Below are positions 7,038 through 13,841 of a DNA stretch of 14,393 nucleotides, one piece after another. The DNA comes from Rhodospirillales bacterium. GTDB taxonomy: Bacteria > Pseudomonadota > Alphaproteobacteria > Reyranellales > Reyranellaceae. How positions within the stretch are numbered: the first letter of the stretch is position 1; the number at the start of each line of letters is the position of its first letter. The stretch covers positions 1 to 14,393 of the forward strand of contig JABMNB010000415.1 of assembly GCA_013205335.1 (NCBI GenBank), written 5' to 3'. The position numbers and the translations under genes were made by a program. The notes beneath the pieces were generated by a model, which had not been told where the DNA came from, searched no databases, and was given only the letters and a program-made list of their open reading frames with translations.

Positions 7038-7717
7038 ACACCGCCGCCATCGCCTCGCTGCCGAGACGCTTCTTCCATGGCTGGGTGGCGCTGTTCCGCC
7101 ACCTGCTTCCGCCGACCCTCTATTTTTTCGTCGCCTTCAACCTGATCGTCTTCACGACGAACCTGCTGGCGCATAACTACTGGTTCAACCTCGGCAGCTT
7201 CATACTGGCCAGCACCACGGCGCTGATCGTCGGCAAGGTGGTGCTGGTTGTCGACAAGGTCCGCATCATCGACAAGTTTCGCGGCGCTCCGCTGATCCAG
7301 CCGATTCTCTACAAGACGATCTTCTATTGCCTGGTCGTCACGATCGTGCGTTTCCTGGAAAAGATCGTGGGCGCCGCATTCGATGCGGGCAGCCTCGACC
7401 AGGCCGCCCAGATGGTGCTGGTCGACTTCACCTGGCATCGCTTCGTCGCAGTGCAGGTCTGGTTCTTCGTCTGCTTCCTGCTCTACGTGACCGCCAGCGA
7501 ACTGAACGCGCTGGTCGGCGACGGCCAGCTCAGGCGTCTCTTTTTCCATCACCGGTCGTCAGAGTACAGCCTCACGCGCCGCCAGCATATCCGCGCGCTG
7601 ATGGAGATCAGCCGGCTCGCGCGAGACACGCCGCACGACCGGTTGCTCGACCCCGCCACGCCGCAGGGCAACCGGCTGGCCGAGCTGATCGACCGGCTGC
7701 GCCGGCGCAACACCTGA
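7034..7717 (+). CDS. Four-TM membrane protein of unknown function
   Basis: Predicted 227 aa. The frame is open far upstream through the SDR gene, but the convincing start is GTG 7034, which overlaps the SDR stop by 4 bases. From there the protein reads as a coherent membrane protein, whereas the upstream part is a basic shadow of the SDR. Four hydrophobic segments are visible at about 26-45 (PPTLYFFVAFNLIVF), 53-73 (FILASTTALIVGKVVLVV), 91-112 and 137-158 (VWFFVCFLLYVTASEL). Between segments 2 and 3 lies DKVRIIDKF, and the tail from about 160 is polar and basic (LTRRQHIRALMEISRLAR), probably cytoplasmic by the positive-inside rule. I recall similar uncharacterised alphaproteobacterial proteins with LPPT, VGK and LYVTASELN blocks, but no function. 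It is followed after 14 nt by a Bug protein gene; it does not resemble TctB, so it is probably not the missing permease subunit. Confidence 0.82.
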   Translation: MNTAAIASLPRRFFHGWVALFRHLLPPTLYFFVAFNLIVFTTNLLAHNYWFNLGSFILASTTALIVGKVVLVVDKVRIIDKFRGAPLIQPILYKTIFYCLVVTIVRFLEKIVGAAFDAGSLDQAAQMVLVDFTWHRFVAVQVWFFVCFLLYVTASELNALVGDGQLRRLFFHHRSSEYSLTRRQHIRALMEISRLARDTPHDRLLDPATPQGNRLAELIDRLRRRNT

Positions 7718-7731
7718 CGAAAGGTCTGATC

Positions 7732-8694
7732 ATGCGTGCCTCGTTGTTCCGGCGCGTGCTTTGCGGTCTCGCGTTCCTGGCCCTTCCTGCCAACGCGCAG
7801 GACTGGCCGACCAAACCGGTGAAGATCGTCGCGCCCTTCGCAGCCGGCGGAAATGTCGACGTCACCGCCCGCATCGTCGCGGCGCGGTTGCAGGTCGAAC
7901 TGGGTCAGCCGGTCGTCGTCGAGAACAAGACCGGCGCCGGCGCCATGATCGGCTCCGAGTTTGTCGCGCGTTCGGCGCCCGACGGCTACACGCTCCTCAT
8001 GACGTCGGCCTCGCTGACCAACAGCCCGGCCCTGTTCGGCCGCGCACCGTACGACTGGCAGAAGGATTTCACCTTCGTCACCGCCGTTTCGTTCCAGCCG
8101 CTGGTCCTGGCGGTCAATCCGTCGATGCCGGCAAGGACGATGACGGAATTCCTCGAGCAGGCCCGCAAGGAGCGCGGCAGGATGACGATGGGCACGGCCG
8201 GCGCCGGCTCGTTCACGCATCTCGCCGGCCTTCTGGCCGAACAAAGGACCGGCGTGGCGTTCGAGCCCGTGCATTACCGCGGCACCGCGCCCGGGCTGGT
8301 CGACCTGATGGCGGGCCAGATCCAGTTCCAGTTCGAGCCGATCGCGACGGCGTTGCCGCTCCTGAAGGACGGCAAGCTGCGGGCGCTCGCCGTCACCTCC
8401 CTGCAGCGCGCACCGGCGCTGCCCGACGTGCCGGCGCTCGCCGAGACGATCCCGGGTTACGAGGCGATCAACCTGCTGGGCCTGATTGCGCCCGCGAATC
8501 TGCCCGCGCCCGTGCTGGCGAAGCCCAGCGCTTCGATGAAAACCGTGCTGCAGGATCAGGCTGTGATCCGCCGCTTCGACGAACTCGGCACCGAAGCACG
8601 CTTCACCACGCCCGAAGCGTTCTTCGAGATCATGCGGACCCAGGCCGAAACTTGGATTCCCGTCATCCGCAAGGCCAACCTGAAGCTCGAATAG
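7732..8694 (+). CDS. Bug/TctC family periplasmic solute-binding protein
   Basis: Predicted 320 aa. An N-terminal signal peptide is clear: basic MRASLFRR, a hydrophobic core, and cleavage likely after ALPANA, leaving mature QDWPTKPVK. The mature start is typical of Bug receptors of tripartite tricarboxylate transporters. Family motifs are intact: IVAPFAAGGNVDVTAR, VVVENKTGAGAMIGSEFVAR and APDGYTLLM. Such proteins bind carboxylates or other small polar organic acids in the periplasm and either feed a TctAB permease or act as sensors. No TctA or TctB gene is in the window, so this is an orphan receptor here, which is common where the family is expanded. The frame is open upstream, but ATG 7732 has GAAAGG about 8 nt upstream and gives the signal peptide, which fixes the start. 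It sits 14 nt after the membrane gene and 3 nt before the DUF3592 gene. Confidence 0.93.
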   Translation: MRASLFRRVLCGLAFLALPANAQDWPTKPVKIVAPFAAGGNVDVTARIVAARLQVELGQPVVVENKTGAGAMIGSEFVARSAPDGYTLLMTSASLTNSPALFGRAPYDWQKDFTFVTAVSFQPLVLAVNPSMPARTMTEFLEQARKERGRMTMGTAGAGSFTHLAGLLAEQRTGVAFEPVHYRGTAPGLVDLMAGQIQFQFEPIATALPLLKDGKLRALAVTSLQRAPALPDVPALAETIPGYEAINLLGLIAPANLPAPVLAKPSASMKTVLQDQAVIRRFDELGTEARFTTPEAFFEIMRTQAETWIPVIRKANLKLE

Positions 8695-8697
8695 GCG

Positions 8698-9573
8698 ATG
8701 GCCGCCGACCCGAGCTGGCGCCGGATCGCCTGGCTGGTCCTTGGCATTGGCGGGCTGATTGCGGCCGCCGGGGTGCTGATGGGGCTGGGCAATCTTCGCC
8801 ACGTGCTCTACGGCGAGCGGGCCGACGGCGTGGTCACCCAGATCGTGCGCGACGGCGACATGTATGCGCCGGTGGTGCGCTTCCGGCTGCCACAGGGCGA
8901 GACCGTCGAGGTGAAGGACCTCGGTTCCGGTGCGCCGGATTTCTCCACGGGCGACGCCGTCACCGTTCTCTACCTTCCCGAAAGCCCGCAGGATTTCCGC
9001 CTCGACACGTTCGAGCGGCTCTGGCTGGTGCCGATCATCGTCACAGGGTTCGGCGGCTTCTGGCTGATGTTCGGCTCGATCGCCTGGGCGCTGTCGCACG
9101 ACGCCGACCTCGCGCTGGTGGGCGAGCGCGCCTTCGCGGTGATCTCGCTGTCGTCATTGCTGATCGGCGTCTTCGTGCTGTGGAGCGCGGTCGACCTCTA
9201 TGCCGGCGGCGGCCGGGCCCGCGGCAAGGTGACGGAAATCCGCGAGAGTCGTTCGATCGTCACGGAAGAGGTGGCGACGTCCACCGGCGGCGAGGTGCGT
9301 CGCGACGTCGAGCGCATCTCCTTCGCGCCCATCGTGCGCTTCGCCACCCCCGAGGGGCGCGAGATCGAGTTCCATGGCCGCGGCGGCAGCGGCACCCCGT
9401 TCGCGGCGGGCGAGGTGGTGAACGTCGTCTACGACCGCAGCCAGCCCAGTCGTGCCCGCATCGTGTCGTTCGTCGATCTCTGGCTGCCCGCGGCCGTTGC
9501 CTTCGCGGTGGCGCTGATCTTCGGCGGTGCGGTCCGCCTGTCGCGCTGGAGCCGCCGCCGCGTTACAGGCTAG
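8698..9573 (+). CDS. DUF3592-type membrane protein with two repeated domains
   Basis: Predicted 291 aa. The order is TM (about 10-32), soluble domain A (about 40-105), TM (about 108-130), TM (about 141-165), soluble domain B (about 170-260), TM (about 263-283). Domain A reads ADGVVTQIV, then YAPVVRFRLPQGETVEV, then STGDAVTVLYLPESPQDFRL. Domain B repeats the same plan: ARGKVTEIR, FAPIVRFATPEGREIEF, AAGEVVNVVYDRSQPSRARI, each followed by a similar D-x-[FL]-x-x-LWL[VP] link into the next TM. This is the DUF3592 pattern (x-G-x-V, Y-x-P-x-V-x-F, G-x-x-V-x-V-x-Y), a family of unknown function. The two domains probably lie on the same side of the membrane. ATG 8698 is 3 nt after the Bug stop, suggesting coupling, with no strong ribosome-binding site. 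The 3' end overlaps the convergent alpha/beta hydrolase gene by 11 bp. Confidence 0.85.
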   Translation: MAADPSWRRIAWLVLGIGGLIAAAGVLMGLGNLRHVLYGERADGVVTQIVRDGDMYAPVVRFRLPQGETVEVKDLGSGAPDFSTGDAVTVLYLPESPQDFRLDTFERLWLVPIIVTGFGGFWLMFGSIAWALSHDADLALVGERAFAVISLSSLLIGVFVLWSAVDLYAGGGRARGKVTEIRESRSIVTEEVATSTGGEVRRDVERISFAPIVRFATPEGREIEFHGRGGSGTPFAAGEVVNVVYDRSQPSRARIVSFVDLWLPAAVAFAVALIFGGAVRLSRWSRRRVTG

Positions 9574-10255
9574 CGCGTTCGATCCACGCGGCCAGCAGCG
9601 CCGAGAGTTCATGCGGCTTCTCCAGCGGCGCCATGTGGCCGCAGTCCTCAAGGATGCCGAAGTTCGACTGCGGCAGCTCCCGCGCCATGCGCTCGGTCTC
9701 GGCAAAGGTGCGCAGCCGGTCCTGCCGGCACGCCACGACCAGCGACGGGCAGGTAATGCGTTCGAGGTCGGCATAGCCGTCGCGGCGCACCAGTGCGGCC
9801 TGGCGCTTGCGTACTTCGGGGCCCAGCCGGCGCTGCATGCCGCGCAGACGGTCGAGGAGCAGCGGATCGGTCTCGCGGTCGGGATGCAGGCCCATCGCGG
9901 TGGTGACCGCGCCGGCGGCCCGGGGCGGCCGGTCGCCGGGCCGATGGCCCGAGAGCCGTCGCGCCCGTTCCTCGTCGGAATAGCCGCGCGCGGAGGAGGC
10001 GACGAACGCCACGCCCGTCACGCGCTCCGGCGCCATGAGCGTGAGCACGCGTGCCACGAACCCGCCCATCGAGAAGCCGACCAGCACGAAGCGTTCCGGC
10101 GCGTCGGCCAGCACGCGTGCGGCCATGCCTTCGAGCGAGTCGTCCTCGTAGACGTTGCCGAAATGCAGCGTGCCCAACTCTTCGAGGTCCGGGGCCATGT
10201 CGGTCCACAGATCGGCGTCGCACATGAAGCCTGGAAGCAGGACGAGGGCGCGCAC
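9563..10255 (-). CDS. Alpha/beta hydrolase
   Basis: The 230-aa protein is a small alpha/beta-fold hydrolase. The sequence begins directly with the first strand and oxyanion region (ALVLLPGFMCDADLW), has the nucleophile elbow GFSMG with Ser62, the acid Asp179 in ACRQDRLRT, and the catalytic His207 in DCGHMAPLEKP. There is only a short cap region (about 90-160, rich in Arg) and no signal peptide, so a cytosolic esterase, lipase or related C-C/C-O hydrolase is expected; the substrate is unknown. The start is GTG, 6 nt after the patatin stop, without a strong ribosome-binding site, so translation is probably coupled. It is the last gene of the minus-strand run, and its 3' end overlaps the convergent DUF3592 gene by 11 bp. 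Confidence 0.88.
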   Translation of the reverse strand: MRALVLLPGFMCDADLWTDMAPDLEELGTLHFGNVYEDDSLEGMAARVLADAPERFVLVGFSMGGFVARVLTLMAPERVTGVAFVASSARGYSDEERARRLSGHRPGDRPPRAAGAVTTAMGLHPDRETDPLLLDRLRGMQRRLGPEVRKRQAALVRRDGYADLERITCPSLVVACRQDRLRTFAETERMARELPQSNFGILEDCGHMAPLEKPHELSALLAAWIERASL

Positions 10256-10261
10256 GCCGGA

Positions 10262-11332
10262 TTACGCCCAGAGCGCCTTGACCTTGGGCAGCTCCGCCAG
10301 GCCGCGTTCGTGACCGTATTTCAGCATCGGCGCGATCCACTTCGGATCCATGATGCTGTCGATGCGGTCGACGCCCGGCATGAGCCCGGCGACCGTCAGC
10401 ATCGTGCGCGTGCCGCCGGCTTCGAGGTCGCGGATCTCCTGCTGGAGCGTGTTCGGCATGCCGGAAGTGCGCAAGCCCTGTGTCACCGCCTGCGGGCCGC
10501 CGTCGCTCAGAGATATGATCAGCGCGCGCTTCACGCCGGCCACGACGTCGCTGTGCGTGCTGGTCTGGCAGATGCCGCCGTCCATGCACAGCCGGTCGCC
10601 CAGCCAGGTCGGCCCCATGGAGCCCGGCAGCGACGAACTCGCTGCGCAGGCGAAGTCGACCGGAAGGTTCGCACGGGCCGAGACGACCAGACGTTCGCCC
10701 GTGTAGCAGTCGTTCGCCGTCGTATGGAGTGCGGTCGACGGCCAGGCGGTCGGGCCGATCAGGCGGCGCAGCGTGGTGAAGTACTTGTCCGTGCCGGCGG
10801 GGTTGCGCGCGGCCATCGCTGCGCGGCCGATCGCCCGGATCGTCTCGAAGCTCGAGTCCTTCGCCTCGACAGCAAGCTTGCGGGCGCGTTCCTGGCTGTC
10901 GTTGGCCTGCAGCGCCGGGACCAGCTCGGTGAACAGTTTGGGGAAGTCCCCGAATACGTCGAGTTCGCCCGTCAGACGCCATAACCGGCCGCCGCTCAGA
11001 ACCGCGCCCGCGATCGCGCCTGCCGAGGTTCCGACCACGACGTCCGCCAGCGCGAGGTCTACGCCGTTCTGCTTTAGCGCATGGAAGTAGCCCATCATCC
11101 ATGAGACGAGGTAGGCGCCGCCGCCGCCGAGCACGAGTCCGCGCTCCTTCCCGAGCCCGGGCGGGCGCGCATAGGGAATGGGATGCGCCAGCCCGTCGTT
11201 CCAACCGGCAGGCGTCGCGCCCGTGGCAGCCGTCAGCGTCTGGGCGAGAGACGGCATGGCGAGTACGGTGGTGGAGGCCAGGGCGCCGGCAGCGATCAGG
11301 CCGCGGCGGCCGATCTTCGATTCGACGGTCAT
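10262..11332 (-). CDS. Patatin-like phospholipase with export signal
   Basis: Predicted 356 aa. The N-terminus has paired arginines (KIGRRGLIAAGALAS) followed by a hydrophobic stretch and a likely cleavage after PSLA, resembling a Tat signal peptide, so the enzyme is probably periplasmic. Patatin elements follow: the glycine-rich oxyanion loop GLVLGGGGAYLVS (65-77), nucleophile Ser103 in VVGTSAG, the ASSSLPG block (231-237) and catalytic Asp251 in CMDGGI. The Ser-Asp dyad is therefore complete. The usual GGGxRG of patatins is changed here: Tyr-Leu replaces Arg-Gly after GGGGA. Patatins hydrolyse acyl esters of membrane or neutral lipids. ATG 11332 is 22 nt after the stop of the MgtC/DUF4010 gene, with only a weak TGGA upstream. 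The alpha/beta hydrolase gene follows 6 nt downstream, which suggests joint expression. Confidence 0.87.
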   Translation of the reverse strand: MTVESKIGRRGLIAAGALASTTVLAMPSLAQTLTAATGATPAGWNDGLAHPIPYARPPGLGKERGLVLGGGGAYLVSWMMGYFHALKQNGVDLALADVVVGTSAGAIAGAVLSGGRLWRLTGELDVFGDFPKLFTELVPALQANDSQERARKLAVEAKDSSFETIRAIGRAAMAARNPAGTDKYFTTLRRLIGPTAWPSTALHTTANDCYTGERLVVSARANLPVDFACAASSSLPGSMGPTWLGDRLCMDGGICQTSTHSDVVAGVKRALIISLSDGGPQAVTQGLRTSGMPNTLQQEIRDLEAGGTRTMLTVAGLMPGVDRIDSIMDPKWIAPMLKYGHERGLAELPKVKALWA

Positions 11333-11354
11333 GGTTTTTCCATCGTGAGCGGGT

Positions 11355-12599
11355 TCACGCGACCAGCATAGCGGCCCACGCTGCCGCCAGCATCAGGATC
11401 TGACCCGGAACGACATAGAGTGCGAAGCGCAGACCGCCGGTGGTGAACGCGAACACCATCTTGGTGATCGTATTGGTCGAGAAGGCGGCGAGGATCGGGA
11501 TCACGGCCGCATGCGGCGTCAGCTTTCCGTCGGCAACGAGCGAGGCGACGGAGATGGCGGGCGCATGCGTGTCGGCAAAGCCCGCGGCGCCGGCCGCGAG
11601 GATGACGCCGGCCTCGCCCATCCAGTCTTGCAGGGCCGCGGCGAGCAGCAGGACGACGGCCAGGATGGTGGCGAATATCAACGCCGTGCGCAGGCTGAAG
11701 GCGCTGCCTGGCGTCTCCTCGACCTTGCCGCGCTCCTGTCGCAACGCCCACAGGGTGAAGGTGCCGCCATAGAGAATCGCCGCACCGCCGGAGAAGAGCA
11801 GGGGAACCAGGAAGGCCTTGAACGCCGCGAAGTCGATAGCGGCGACCAGTATACCGAGTTGCACGACCGTGGCGACGGAGGACAGGACTGCGCCGGCCGC
11901 CGCCGGCTTCATCATCTCCGGCTCCCTGGCGGCGCGCGCGCCCATGGCGCCGACCGTGGCCGAGCTCGAGATGAAGCCCGAGGCGAGGCCTGCCAGCGGC
12001 AGTCCGAAGCGGGAGCCCACGATGCGCACGGCGATGTAGCCCAGCGCGCCGACGCCCATCACCAGGATCACCACCAGCCAGATCGTGTGCAGGTTCAGCG
12101 CGCCGTACGGTCCGATCGGGTGGTCGGGCAACAGCGGGAGCACGACCAGTGTGGCGCCCGCGAAGATCAGCAGATCGCGGATCTCCTCGTTGGACAGCAT
12201 CGAGCGCACGAAGCGGTGCAACTCGTCGCGCGCATTGAGCAGCAGAGCGATGATCACGCCGATGCCTGCGGCGAAGGCGGGTTCCCGGATCGCGAACCCG
12301 CCCAACAGCGCCGTCGCCACCAGCGCCGTCTCCGTCGTGAGGCCGGGATCGGTCTCGCGCGCATGCCAGTAGGACAGGCTGGCGAAGGCCACCATGCCCA
12401 GCACGACAGAGGCCTGGAGCAGATCGCCGCCCACTGCCGCGCCCGTTGCGCCGGCGAGCGAGGCCAGGGTGAAGGTCCTGAGCCCCGCCGCGCCACGGCC
12501 GGGTCCTTCGCCCTTCTTGCGCTCGCGGTCGATGCCGATCAGCAGACCGACGCCGAGCGCGACGGCGAAGCCGAGAAAAAGGGAATGAAGTTCGAACAT
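11355..12599 (-). CDS. MgtC/SapB N-terminal and DUF4010 membrane protein
   Basis: Predicted 414 aa, strongly hydrophobic, with about a dozen membrane segments. The N-terminus carries the MgtC/SapB signature: GFAVALGVGLLIGIDRERKK followed by GRGAAGLRTFTLASLAGA. The C-terminal half fits the DUF4010 domain: GLASGFISSSATVGAMGA, AAAGAVLSS, GAAGFADTHAPAISVASLV and STNTITKMVFAFTTGG. Classical MgtC is a small virulence and low-magnesium protein; these long fusions are common in environmental bacteria and their function is not established, so a transport role for Mg2+ should not be assumed. I start at ATG 12599 (MFELHSLFLG), which gives the usual short lead-in to the first TM; GTG 12620, in the same frame, is the alternative, and neither has a strong ribosome-binding site. 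It lies 45 nt after the MFS gene stop and 22 nt before the patatin gene. Confidence 0.88.
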   Translation of the reverse strand: MFELHSLFLGFAVALGVGLLIGIDRERKKGEGPGRGAAGLRTFTLASLAGATGAAVGGDLLQASVVLGMVAFASLSYWHARETDPGLTTETALVATALLGGFAIREPAFAAGIGVIIALLLNARDELHRFVRSMLSNEEIRDLLIFAGATLVVLPLLPDHPIGPYGALNLHTIWLVVILVMGVGALGYIAVRIVGSRFGLPLAGLASGFISSSATVGAMGARAAREPEMMKPAAAGAVLSSVATVVQLGILVAAIDFAAFKAFLVPLLFSGGAAILYGGTFTLWALRQERGKVEETPGSAFSLRTALIFATILAVVLLLAAALQDWMGEAGVILAAGAAGFADTHAPAISVASLVADGKLTPHAAVIPILAAFSTNTITKMVFAFTTGGLRFALYVVPGQILMLAAAWAAMLVA

Positions 12600-12644
12600 T
12601 GGACCGGGCGACTGTAACACCGCTTTACGACGGGAGCGCGCCTG

Positions 12645-13841
12645 TCAGCGCACCGGACCGCTCACGCGCACCAACATTACGGTCGCGGCGAAGGCTACCG
12701 TGGCGACGACGAAGGTGAGGCCGAGTACGCCCTCGGCGCCGTAATTCGCCATCACCGCCGCCAGGACCGGCGGCGCGGCGGCCGAGACGATGCCCTGCGG
12801 CAAGGCGAGACGGCCGAGATAGGTGCCGAACTGGGCGCGGCCGAACAATGCGAGAGGCAGGGTGGCGCGCAGCACCGCCTTCAGGCCGTTGGCGATGCCG
12901 TAGGCCAGGAGGCAGAGGAGCGCCACCACGAAGTTGCCACCGGCCACGAAAGCCAGCCCCAGGCCGAGCGGCAATACGGCCGCGGCAAACAGCGTCGAGC
13001 TGGTGATGGAATAGCGGTGGCCGAACGCCAGCTCGACCAGCCGCACCGCCACCTGCGCCGGCCCGATCAGCGAGGCGAGCAGCAGGGCCGAGGCAGGATC
13101 GTGGCCCAGCCCGCGCATGACGCCGATCGCGTGCACGATGAAACCGGTGAAGATGAAGGCGCCGCACGAGAAGGCGACGGTGAGCAACAGGAAGATGCGT
13201 TTGCTGTGGTCCGAGACTGCCGGCGCGGTCCCCGTGCCGGCGCCGGCGCCGGCGGAGGCCTGCGTGCCGACCGGCGGCCGGCCGGGCAGCATCAGCAGAT
13301 GGACCGGCGCGCAGACCAGAAGATGGAACGCGGCATAGACCAGCAGCACACCGCGCCAGCCGAAGAAGGTTTCCAGGGCTTCGGAAACCGGCCAGAACAC
13401 GGTGGAGGCAAGACCGCCGACGATGGCCAGCACGGCAATGGCCTGTCGCGCGCGGGCGCCGGCGATCTGGGCGAGCGCGATGCTGGCCGGCGTGTTCAGC
13501 GCCAGGGTCGAAGCGACGCCCATCGCGCCCCAGCACAGGAGATAGCTCACGAGTCCCTGCGAAAAGGAAAGCGCCGCGAGCGAGAGCGCATAGACGATCG
13601 AGCCCGCGGTCATGACGGAGCGTGCGCCGGTGCGGTCGAGCAGGCGGCCGACCCGGGGTGCGAACAGCGCGCCGACGCCGAACATCACGGTGATGCCGCC
13701 GTAGACGATCTCGCTCGGCAGCGCGAGGTCGTGCTCGATGCTCCGGCCGAGCACCGAGGACAGCATGAAGGTCGTGCCCCAGCCCACGATCTGGGTGAGG
13801 CCAAGGCCGGCAGTGGCCTTGGCCGTTTGACTGACTTTCAC
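12645..13841 (-). CDS. MFS transporter
   Basis: The 398-aa protein fits the twelve-TM major facilitator fold of two six-helix halves. The conserved cytoplasmic loop 2-3 motif is present as GRLLDRTGAR. The central loop between the two halves (about 200-222) holds a flexible Ala/Gly/Thr-rich stretch beginning QASAGAGAGTG. The second half starts at RIFLLLTVAFSCGAF. The transporter would use an ion gradient at the inner membrane; direction and substrate cannot be determined. The start is GTG at 13841, overlapping the mtnA stop by 4 bases (GTGA), a strong sign of translational coupling. A role in moving a methylthio compound or another salvage-related solute is possible from context alone but unsupported by sequence motifs. 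Confidence 0.92.
   Translation of the reverse strand: MKVSQTAKATAGLGLTQIVGWGTTFMLSSVLGRSIEHDLALPSEIVYGGITVMFGVGALFAPRVGRLLDRTGARSVMTAGSIVYALSLAALSFSQGLVSYLLCWGAMGVASTLALNTPASIALAQIAGARARQAIAVLAIVGGLASTVFWPVSEALETFFGWRGVLLVYAAFHLLVCAPVHLLMLPGRPPVGTQASAGAGAGTGTAPAVSDHSKRIFLLLTVAFSCGAFIFTGFIVHAIGVMRGLGHDPASALLLASLIGPAQVAVRLVELAFGHRYSITSSTLFAAAVLPLGLGLAFVAGGNFVVALLCLLAYGIANGLKAVLRATLPLALFGRAQFGTYLGRLALPQGIVSAAAPPVLAAVMANYGAEGVLGLTFVVATVAFAATVMLVRVSGPVR
13236..13253. repeat. Three tandem GCCGGC units inside the MFS gene
   Basis: The hexamer GCCGGC occurs three times in a row, encoding the Ala-Gly linker between the two halves of the MFS transporter. Being 6-bp units, gain or loss of a copy keeps the reading frame, so length may vary between strains. 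Confidence 0.7.

Noticed and set aside
7327..7731. Upstream extension of the Bug protein frame
   Set aside because: It overlaps the membrane-protein gene and would bury the signal peptide that begins at ATG 7732.
7549..9099. 516-residue open frame on - opposite the Bug and DUF3592 genes
   Set aside because: Antisense to well-supported genes, His/Arg/Gln-rich, and without domain signatures.
7761..9776. 671-residue open frame on + across the Bug and DUF3592 genes
   Set aside because: It is a frame-shifted shadow, Arg-rich, running through three real genes including a convergent one; the real frames show a signal peptide and family motifs.
11511..12617. 368-residue open frame on + opposite the MgtC/DUF4010 gene
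   Set aside because: Its Gln, Arg, Asp and His-rich composition is typical of the reverse complement of a hydrophobic membrane gene.
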